Positions 26,596 to 32,372 of a stretch of 32,372 bases of DNA are shown one piece after another. Where the stretch lies: NCBI GenBank assembly GCA_024655905.1, contig JANLFP010000016.1, positions 1-32,372 of the forward strand, given 5' to 3'. The notes under the pieces were generated by a model, which saw nothing but the letters and a program-made list of their open reading frames with translations, was not told the DNA's origin and did no database searches. The first letter of the stretch is position 1, and every line of letters starts with the position of its first letter. The position numbers were made by a program, and so were the translations under genes. This DNA comes from Tepidanaerobacteraceae bacterium. Lineage in GTDB: Bacteria; Bacillota; Thermosediminibacteria; Thermosediminibacterales; Tepidanaerobacteraceae.

Positions 26596-26964
26596 CTACA
26601 AAACTTCAGGCGCCAAGGAAATTATCTTCATGAAGTCCTTTTCTCTGAGCTCCCGAGCTACGGGCCCGAATATGCGCGTTCCCTTGGGATTCTTATCGTC
26701 ATTTATTATCACGGCGGCATTTTCATCGAATTTTATATATGAACCGTCAGGTCTGCCGAGGGCCTTTCTGGTCCTCACAATAACGGCTTTTACCACATCT
26801 CCTTTTTTAACAACGCCGTCGGGTGTTGCATTTTTAACCGAAGCCACAATAATGTCCCCCACATGGGCAAATTTGCGTTTGGAACCGCCCATAATACGTA
26901 TGCACATCAATTCTTTTGCTCCGGTATTGTCTGCCACATTCAATCTGGTTTGAACCTGTATCAT
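26596..26964 (-). CDS. rplN: 50S ribosomal protein L14
   Basis: L14 forms intersubunit bridges and the binding site of the silencing factor RsfS. The 122-residue sequence is canonical: [20 protein letters not shown] at the start, [21 protein letters not shown], and [24 protein letters not shown] at the end. ATG start. Located 18 bp downstream of rpsQ. Confidence 0.98.
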   Translation of the reverse strand: MIQVQTRLNVADNTGAKELMCIRIMGGSKRKFAHVGDIIVASVKNATPDGVVKKGDVVKAVIVRTRKALGRPDGSYIKFDENAAVIINDDKNPKGTRIFGPVARELREKDFMKIISLAPEVL

Positions 26965-26982
26965 GAAAACAGCCTCCCTTCT

Positions 26983-27240
26983 CTACTGGGCTTTCTTAAT
27001 TATTTCCACCAGCCTCCAGCGCTTATCATGGCTCAGGGGTCTTGTTTCCGAGATTTTCACAATATCGCCGACTTTGCATTCATTGTTCTCGTCGTGAGCT
27101 TTGAATTTCTTGGTCCTCTTTATGGTTTTTCCATACACGGGATGGCGCATCAGGCTTTCAACCGCCACAACTATTGTTTTATCCATCTTATCGCTTACCA
27201 CAACCCCTGTGCGGACTTTTCTTGCCCTTCGTTCCTGCAC
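26983..27240 (-). CDS. rpsQ: 30S ribosomal protein S17
   Basis: S17 is a primary 16S-binding OB-fold protein. The 85-residue product contains [20 protein letters not shown] and [22 protein letters not shown]. The start is GTG at 27240, with GGAGGG about six bases upstream. It lies 18 bp after rpmC. Confidence 0.96.
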   Translation of the reverse strand: MQERRARKVRTGVVVSDKMDKTIVVAVESLMRHPVYGKTIKRTKKFKAHDENNECKVGDIVKISETRPLSHDKRWRLVEIIKKAQ

Positions 27241-27258
27241 ATCCGTCCCTCCTTCCTA

Positions 27259-27471
27259 TCATTTTGCAAGGCTCGCTTTCTTTTCATTCTGCCTTTCGGT
27301 AAGAACCGTCTTTATGCGGGCTATAGTTTTACGGACCTGGCGTATCCTCATCGGGTTATCCAGCTGTCCTGTAGCCGCTTGAAATCTCAGGTTAAATAGT
27401 TCGCCCTTAAGGTCTTTTATCTTCTGCATGAGCTCATCGTCGGAGAGATCTCTAATCTGTTTAACCTTCAT
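27259..27471 (-). CDS. rpmC: 50S ribosomal protein L29
   Basis: L29 flanks the peptide-tunnel exit and helps dock trigger factor and SRP. The two-helix protein begins [18 protein letters not shown] and has the motif [21 protein letters not shown] chose the ATG at 27471 (70 residues) by family alignment; ATG 27477 and GTG 27480 are possible. It starts inside the last codons of rplP, so expression is probably coupled, and the local ribosome-binding site (GGGCGGTG) is poor. Confidence 0.93.
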   Translation of the reverse strand: MKVKQIRDLSDDELMQKIKDLKGELFNLRFQAATGQLDNPMRIRQVRKTIARIKTVLTERQNEKKASLAK

Positions 27472-27895
27472 TCTCATCACCGCCCAATTCCACTCTTTTT
27501 ACTATTTTTGTCTTGATAGGCAGCTTATGCGAAGCCAGAGTCATGGCCTCCTTTGCCACCTCTTCCGATACTCCACCCAGCTCAAACAGCACGCGCCCGG
27601 GCTTTACCACTGCGACCCAAAATTCGGGCGATCCCTTGCCGCTGCCCATACGGGTTTCAGCGGGTTTTTTGGTCACGGGTTTGTCAGGAAAAATCTTAAT
27701 CCATACTTTGCCGCCTCTTTTGATAAACCTCGTCATGGCGACCCTTGCTGCCTCTATCTGCTGGCTAGTGAGCCACGCTGCTTCCTGAGCCTGAAGCCCG
27801 AATTCGCCGTAGGTTACTTCTGTGCCCTTGTGCGCCTTGCCTTTCATCACGCCCCGCTGCTGCTTCCTATACTTCACCCGCTTTGGCATCAACAT
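27461..27895 (-). CDS. rplP: 50S ribosomal protein L16
   Basis: L16 sits near the A-site finger and peptidyl-transferase centre. The 144-residue sequence opens [20 protein letters not shown] and has the conserved loop [23 protein letters not shown] at 27895 has GGAGG 11 bases upstream, inside the 3' end of rpsC; the two genes overlap by 29 bp. Confidence 0.97.
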   Translation of the reverse strand: MLMPKRVKYRKQQRGVMKGKAHKGTEVTYGEFGLQAQEAAWLTSQQIEAARVAMTRFIKRGGKVWIKIFPDKPVTKKPAETRMGSGKGSPEFWVAVVKPGRVLFELGGVSEEVAKEAMTLASHKLPIKTKIVKRVELGGDENEG

Positions 27896-28562
27896 TTTCC
27901 GATTCGCCTCCTTCCCCGGATTTTAGCTTTTTCTTGACAGGAAGGACCTCGCCTTTGTAAACCCATACCTTTACCCCTATGCGCCCATAGGTGGTATAAG
28001 CCTCCGCAAAACCGTAATCAATATCGGCTCTTAAAGTCTGCAGAGGAATCGTGCCCTCGTGGTACATCTCGGATCGAGCGATTTCCGCACCGCCCAGGCG
28101 GCCGCTGACCATGGTCTTTATTCCTCTGGCTCCGGCTTTCATAGCCCTTGATATAGCCTGCTTCATGGCACGGCGGAATGAAATTCGCCTTTCAAGCTGC
28201 GATGCGATGTTTTCGGCTATAAGCTGGGCTTCGATGTCCGGATTTTTTATTTCCACAACGTTTATTGAAATCTGTTTTGCAGTCATCTGTTCAAGGTCTT
28301 TTTTCAATTCTTCCACGCCGGTTCCGCCCTTGCCGATTACCATTCCCGGCTTTGCGGTATTGACCGTTATCCTAACTCTGTTGGCAGCCCTTTCTATCTC
28401 TATTCTCGAAACACCGGAGGAAAACAGTTTTTGCTTTATATATTCCCTTATCCTATAATCCTCCAGCAGAAGCTCGGCGAAGTCTTTTCTGGAATACCAC
28501 CTGGAATCCCAGTCCTTTATTATTCCTACTCTCAGCCCGTGAGGGTGTATTTTTTGACCCAA
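27867..28562 (-). CDS. rpsC: 30S ribosomal protein S3
   Basis: S3 forms part of the mRNA entry tunnel and helicase. The 231-residue product has [20 protein letters not shown], a type II KH domain with the GKGG loop at 77-80, and a C-terminal domain with [20 protein letters not shown] and [16 protein letters not shown]. The tail beyond about 212 is charged and low in complexity. The start is TTG at 28562, eight bases after GGAGG. The last 29 bp overlap rplP. Confidence 0.97.
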   Translation of the reverse strand: MGQKIHPHGLRVGIIKDWDSRWYSRKDFAELLLEDYRIREYIKQKLFSSGVSRIEIERAANRVRITVNTAKPGMVIGKGGTGVEELKKDLEQMTAKQISINVVEIKNPDIEAQLIAENIASQLERRISFRRAMKQAISRAMKAGARGIKTMVSGRLGGAEIARSEMYHEGTIPLQTLRADIDYGFAEAYTTYGRIGVKVWVYKGEVLPVKKKLKSGEGGESENVDAKAGEV

Positions 28563-28565
28563 AAT

Positions 28566-28904
28566 TTATCCCTCCTTTTCCTCTAGTATTACCGTGATAT
28601 GACTCGTCCTTTTGTGAATGGCTGCTGCGCGCCCCTGCGCTCTTGGCATGTAGCGCTTCAGGGTCGGGCCCTGATCCACATAGCACTTTGATATATAGAG
28701 CGCATCCCTATCCATGTCATAGTTGTTCTGCGCATTGGCCGCTGCCGAAAGCAGCACCTTTTCCAGAATTTTTGACGCAGATTTGGGCGTGTATTTTAAA
28801 ATGGAAAGCGCTTCTGAAAGCCTTTTGCCCCGAATGAGGTCCATTACTACCCTTACCTTCCTGGGGGCGATTCTTACATATCTTGCCCGCGCCGTTGCCT
28901 GCAA
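28566..28904 (-). CDS. rplV: 50S ribosomal protein L22
   Basis: L22 reaches into the exit tunnel through a beta-hairpin ([20 protein letters not shown]), the site of macrolide-resistance mutations in other species. The 112-residue sequence begins [18 protein letters not shown]. The start is TTG at 28904, nine bases after GGAGG. It ends three bases before rpsC. Confidence 0.97.
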   Translation of the reverse strand: MQATARARYVRIAPRKVRVVMDLIRGKRLSEALSILKYTPKSASKILEKVLLSAAANAQNNYDMDRDALYISKCYVDQGPTLKRYMPRAQGRAAAIHKRTSHITVILEEKEG

Positions 28905-28932
28905 CTTGAATACCTCCTTTTCCCGATATTAT

Positions 28933-29217
28933 CTACTTGAGAGCCGTGGATTTTTCCGTATGCGCTCCATGTCCTTTAAACGTCCGGGTAGGAGCAAATT
29001 CTCCCAGCTTGTGGCCTACCATGTCTTCCGTAATATATATGGGAACATGCTTTCTTCCATCATGGACCGCTATGGTATGACCTACCATTTCGGGAAATAT
29101 TGTGGAATCCCTGGACCACGTCTTTATTACCCTCTTTTCCCGCTTTTGATTCATCTCTACTATTTTCTTGAAAAGTTTTTGATCTACGAAGGGGCCTTTT
29201 TTTGTCGAGCGACTCAT
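28933..29217 (-). CDS. rpsS: 30S ribosomal protein S19
   Basis: S19 sits at the top of the 30S head with S13. The 94-residue product is canonical: [39 protein letters not shown] and [20 protein letters not shown] at 29217 behind GGGAGG. Located between rplB and rplV. Confidence 0.98.
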   Translation of the reverse strand: MSRSTKKGPFVDQKLFKKIVEMNQKREKRVIKTWSRDSTIFPEMVGHTIAVHDGRKHVPIYITEDMVGHKLGEFAPTRTFKGHGAHTEKSTALK

Positions 29218-29235
29218 TATCCTACCTCCCTTCTT

Positions 29236-30063
29236 CTATTTGCGGCGCTTGACGATGTATTTATCGGAAGCTTTTTTCTTTTTCCTCGTCTTATATCCGA
29301 GAGTCGGCTTGCCCCAAGGTGTAACCGGGCTCTTGAGCCCTATCGGCGATTTTCCTTCTCCGCCGCCATGGGGATGGTCGATGGGGTTCATGACTACCCC
29401 TCTGACATGAGGCCTCCTGTTCAGCCAGCGCGAGCGACCAGCCTTGCCAATAGTTATATTTTCGTGATCGAGGTTGCCCACCTGACCTATGGTTGCCTTG
29501 CACTCCTCATGCACCATTCTCATCTCGCCGGATGGCAATCTCAAAGTCGCAAAACCGCCTTCCCGGGCCATAAGCTGAGCGGCAGTGCCCGCAGCTCTCA
29601 CCAGCTGGCCGCCTTTTCCCGGCACGAGTTCAATATTATGCACCATGGTGCCCACCGGAGTATGTGATAGAGGAAGGGCATTGCCCGGCTTTATATCGGC
29701 GCTTGCGCCCGATTCCACTATATCTCCCACTGCGAGGCCAAGAGGCGCCAGTATATATCTTTTCTCGCCGTCCCTGTACTGAAGCAGGGCGATATTGGCG
29801 GAGCGATTGGGGTCATATTCGATGGCAACCACTTTGGCCGGAATGCCGTCTTTGTCCCTTTTGAAATCTATTATCCTGTACTTGCGCTTATGACCGCCGC
29901 CGCGATGACGTGAGGTCAGTCTTCCCTGCATGTTGCGCCCGGCGGAGTTTTTCAGTATTTCCACCAGCGATCGCTCGGGCTCTTTTTTGGTGATCTCTTC
30001 AAATGTCGAAACCGTCATTCCTCTTCTGCCCGGCGTCGTCGGCTTGAATTTTTTTATTGCCAC
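29236..30063 (-). CDS. rplB: 50S ribosomal protein L2
   Basis: L2 is needed for subunit association and peptidyl-transferase activity. The 275-residue sequence has the usual layout: an N-terminal [11 protein letters not shown]-type start, an OB/SH3 core, and the signature [15 protein letters not shown] containing the essential histidine. The start is GTG at 30063 with GGAGGG upstream. It lies 24 bp after rplW. Confidence 0.98.
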   Translation of the reverse strand: MAIKKFKPTTPGRRGMTVSTFEEITKKEPERSLVEILKNSAGRNMQGRLTSRHRGGGHKRKYRIIDFKRDKDGIPAKVVAIEYDPNRSANIALLQYRDGEKRYILAPLGLAVGDIVESGASADIKPGNALPLSHTPVGTMVHNIELVPGKGGQLVRAAGTAAQLMAREGGFATLRLPSGEMRMVHEECKATIGQVGNLDHENITIGKAGRSRWLNRRPHVRGVVMNPIDHPHGGGEGKSPIGLKSPVTPWGKPTLGYKTRKKKKASDKYIVKRRK

Positions 30064-30087
30064 AAGATTCCCTCCTTCGCATGAAAA

Positions 30088-30378
30088 CTACAGCGCTTCA
30101 AAGAACTCTATCTCCTTGCTGTCTTTTCTCAACGTTACTATCGCCTTTTTCCAATCGGGCCTTTTGCCCGTATGGACTCCCATTCTCTTTCTCTTGCCCC
30201 TCATGTTTATGGTGTTGACCTTTTCCACTTTAACACCGAATATGGATTCCACGGCATTTTTAATTTCCGTTTTATTGGAAAATTTATCCACTACAAAAGC
30301 ATACTTTTTATCCTTTTTCATATCCATGGTTTTTTCAGTTATCCACGGCCGGAGAATAATGTCATGCGGATCTTTCAT
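30088..30378 (-). CDS. rplW: 50S ribosomal protein L23
   Basis: L23 at the tunnel exit is the docking site of trigger factor and SRP. The 96-residue sequence shows [15 protein letters not shown] and the [17 protein letters not shown] loop. The ATG overlaps the rplD stop by four bases (ATGA). Confidence 0.97.
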   Translation of the reverse strand: MKDPHDIILRPWITEKTMDMKKDKKYAFVVDKFSNKTEIKNAVESIFGVKVEKVNTINMRGKRKRMGVHTGKRPDWKKAIVTLRKDSKEIEFFEAL

Positions 30379-31001
30379 CCTGCATACACCTCCTCCACTT
30401 TTTCTACCGCTTCCTTCGTGATTATTAGGTTATTATGGTTTAAAACATCGTAAACATTCAGTGTATTTACGGAAGTGGTCTTTACCCCCGGCAGATTGCG
30501 GGCGGATTTCTCCACGTTCTCATCCTTGTCCGGCAAAACTATCAGCGCTTTTTTATCGGCTTTGATGTTTTTGAGTATCTCCGCCATTATCTTAGTTTTG
30601 GGAGCCTCCATGTTCAGGCTGTCCAGTATTATCAACTCGTTGTCGACAACTTTCGAGCTCAGAGCCGATTTTAAAGCGTACCTCTTTAGCTTTTTGGGAA
30701 GTGTGAAATTATATGAACGGGGTTTTGGGCCAAAAACTATGCCGCCCTTGCGCCACAGCGGAGATCTGATGCTGCCGTGTCTCGCCCGGCCTGTGCCCTT
30801 CTGCCTCCAGGGCTTTCTGCCGCCCCCCGCCACCTCTCCTCTGGTCAGGGTGGAAGCAGTGCCCTGCCTCTGATTTGCGAGGTAATTCACCACCGCCCTG
30901 TGCATTATGTCGGGCCGGACTTCAACTCCGAAGACATCATCGGAAAGTTCCACTTCACCTACCTGTTCCCCTTTTGTGTTATATAAAGCTGCTTTAGGCA
31001 T
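30375..31001 (-). CDS. rplD: 50S ribosomal protein L4
   Basis: L4 lines the exit tunnel; in E. coli it also represses the S10 operon. The 208-residue protein carries the extended loop with [18 protein letters not shown], which reaches the tunnel constriction, and an alpha/beta globular domain. ATG at 31001 behind GGAGG. It lies 19 bp after rplC and overlaps rplW. Confidence 0.97.
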   Translation of the reverse strand: MPKAALYNTKGEQVGEVELSDDVFGVEVRPDIMHRAVVNYLANQRQGTASTLTRGEVAGGGRKPWRQKGTGRARHGSIRSPLWRKGGIVFGPKPRSYNFTLPKKLKRYALKSALSSKVVDNELIILDSLNMEAPKTKIMAEILKNIKADKKALIVLPDKDENVEKSARNLPGVKTTSVNTLNVYDVLNHNNLIITKEAVEKVEEVYAG

Positions 31002-31020
31002 CGAGCTCCTCCTTTCCTGT

Positions 31021-31656
31021 TTATTTTCTGCTTTTTACTGTGTTTTTAATGAACAGCAGGGCCTTTTTGGGACCCGGAACGGAACCTTTAATCAGGAGCA
31101 GATTCCTGTCTGAATCCACCCTGACAATCTCAAGGTTATGAATGGTCACCCGTTCGACGCCCAGATGACCTGCCATTTTTTTGCCTTTGAACACTCTGGC
31201 AGGGTCCGTGGCGCCACCCGCTCCAGGACGCCTGTGATACATGGAACCATGAGACATGGGGCCACGGTTGAAATTCCAGCGCTTTACGCCTCCGGCATAG
31301 CCTTTTCCCTTCGATATGCCCACCACATCGATTCTATCTCCGGGTTGAAATATATCAACCTTTATTTCGTCGCCCACTTTGTATTTTTCAGCATCCTGCA
31401 TCTTGAATTCCTTTAAATATTTTTTGGGTTTCAACTGGTTTTTCTTAAACTGACCCAGTTGCGGCTTCGTCAGGCGCCCTTCTTTTACATCGCCGAAACC
31501 GACTTTCAATGCGCTGTATCCGTCGTTTTCCACGGTTTTTTTCTGAACAACCAGGCACGGCCCCGCTTCCACCACCGTTACCGGCAGGGCTTCACCTTTG
31601 TCGTTAAATATCTGTGTCATGCCGATTTTTCTAGCCAGTATGGCCTTTGAAATCAT
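31021..31656 (-). CDS. rplC: 50S ribosomal protein L3
   Basis: L3 is an assembly initiator whose long loop approaches the peptidyl-transferase centre; here the loop reads [20 protein letters not shown]. From the ATG at 31656 ([17 protein letters not shown]) it is 211 residues. GGAGG lies eight bases upstream; the GTG three codons earlier overlaps that site and is rejected. Next after rpsJ. Confidence 0.97.
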   Translation of the reverse strand: MISKAILARKIGMTQIFNDKGEALPVTVVEAGPCLVVQKKTVENDGYSALKVGFGDVKEGRLTKPQLGQFKKNQLKPKKYLKEFKMQDAEKYKVGDEIKVDIFQPGDRIDVVGISKGKGYAGGVKRWNFNRGPMSHGSMYHRRPGAGGATDPARVFKGKKMAGHLGVERVTIHNLEIVRVDSDRNLLLIKGSVPGPKKALLFIKNTVKSRK

Positions 31657-31683
31657 TGCTGTCACCTCCTGAGCCTTGCTTTT

Positions 31684-31992
31684 CTACAGCTTAATTTCTA
31701 TATCAACCCCTGCAGGCAAATCCAATCTCATAAGGGCGTCCACTGTTTTTTGATTGGGCTCTTTAATGTCGATCAATCTTTTGTGGGTCCTGGATTCAAA
31801 CTGTTCTCTGGAATCCTTGTATTTGTGGGGAGCCCTGAGTATCGTTATTATGCTTCTGTCCGTAGGCAGCGGTATAGGGCCTGATACCTTGGCGCCGGTC
31901 CGCTTTGCCGTTTCGACTATTTTCTGGGCTGACTGGTCAAGCACGCCATGGTCAAAGGCTTTCAGGCGTATCCTGATCTTCTGCTGGGCCAT
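31684..31992 (-). CDS. rpsJ: 30S ribosomal protein S10
   Basis: S10 is a 30S head protein that also serves as NusE in antitermination. The 102-residue sequence from the ATG at 31992 ([19 protein letters not shown]) contains [25 protein letters not shown] lies just upstream; the ten extra in-frame codons upstream are not part of the family. First ribosomal gene of the S10 cluster, 38 bp after tuf, so it is probably co-expressed with the str operon. Confidence 0.97.
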   Translation of the reverse strand: MAQQKIRIRLKAFDHGVLDQSAQKIVETAKRTGAKVSGPIPLPTDRSIITILRAPHKYKDSREQFESRTHKRLIDIKEPNQKTVDALMRLDLPAGVDIEIKL

Positions 31993-32030
31993 TTGTCTCC
32001 CTCCTTGCATCTTTTTATGCAATCAGCTTT

Positions 32031-32372
32031 TTATTTATCGATTATCTCGGTCACAACTCCCGCTCCAACGGTCCTGCCGCCTTCCCTGATGGCGAACCTC
32101 AGGCCTTCTTCGATGGCTATGGGTGAAATCAGCTGTATATCCATGACTATGTTGTCTCCCGGCATTACCATCTCTGTGCCCTCGGGCAGGGTGATCACTC
32201 CCGTGACGTCTGTGGTCCTGAAGTAGAATTGAGGTCTGTAGCCGTTGAAGAAGGGTGTGTGCCGCCCGCCTTCTTCTTTCTTTAATACGTACACCTGGCC
32301 TTTGAAGTGGGTGTGCGGATGGATGCTCCCGGGCTTGGCTATTACCATGCCCCTTTCTACTTCGTCTCTGTC
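32031..32372 (-). CDS. tuf: Elongation factor Tu, C-terminal part (cut by the window edge)
   Basis: EF-Tu delivers aminoacyl-tRNA to the ribosome. Only the last 113 codons are present, starting in [16 protein letters not shown] at the window edge and covering domain 3 ([33 protein letters not shown] at the end). The frame is open to the edge. The remainder, and presumably fusA, rpsG and rpsL, lie outside. Confidence 0.97.
   Translation of the reverse strand, partial: DRDEVERGMVIAKPGSIHPHTHFKGQVYVLKKEEGGRHTPFFNGYRPQFYFRTTDVTGVITLPEGTEMVMPGDNIVMDIQLISPIAIEEGLRFAIREGGRTVGAGVVTEIIDK

Noticed and set aside
28723-29667. 314-codon open frame antisense to rplV, rpsS and rplB
   Set aside because: Spans the complements of three certain ribosomal genes; no independent coding evidence.

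Overview
The window reads as a chromosomal segment of a low-to-moderate GC, Gram-positive anaerobe of class Clostridia, probably a thermophile or near relative in the Thermoanaerobacterales/Thermosediminibacterales. That placement is an inference. It rests on gene order (tuf to rplQ, then ecfA1-ecfA2-ecfT-truA-rplM-rpsI), a KOW-domain gene between map and infA, zinc-type S14/S4/L36, a zinc-LID adenylate kinase, strong GGAGG ribosome-binding sites and very frequent TTG/GTG starts. Almost every gene is on the minus strand; only a chemoreceptor and a coiled-coil membrane protein are on the plus strand.
Layout on the minus strand, in transcription order from the right edge: the 3' end of tuf, then the S10-spc-alpha ribosomal superoperon (rpsJ, rplC, rplD, rplW, rplB, rpsS, rplV, rpsC, rplP, rpmC, rpsQ, rplN, rplX, rplE, rpsN, rpsH, rplF, rplR, rpsE, rplO, secY, adk, map, KOW gene, infA, rpmJ, rpsM, rpsK, rpsD, rpoA, rplQ). 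A 320-bp spacer of 69-bp repeats with a nested palindromic element follows. Next come the energising module of ECF vitamin transporters (ecfA1, ecfA2, ecfT), truA, and rplM-rpsI with their own sigmaA-type promoter. rpmD (L30) is missing from its usual place between rpsE and rplO.
The middle (about 6.6-12.2 kb) is the accessory part. It holds trxB, an M20-family amidohydrolase with a TTG start, a tail-anchored hendecad coiled-coil protein, a soluble chemoreceptor with a C-terminal CZB zinc-binding domain, and decayed gene fragments (a possible Sir2 N-terminus and two relics joined at a 19-bp palindrome). The left end carries argF-argG-argH, which convert ornithine to arginine behind a promoter overlapped by a likely ArgR box, and greA-lysS behind a perfect-consensus promoter with a long leader that folds into a strong hairpin.
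No CRISPR array, rRNA, tRNA, prophage or intact insertion sequence was recognised. The most notable points are the absent rpmD, the nested repeats after rplQ, a dispersed palindromic element family, the greA leader hairpin, and terminator hairpins that begin inside the last codons of two genes. I found no convincing new multi-gene system.
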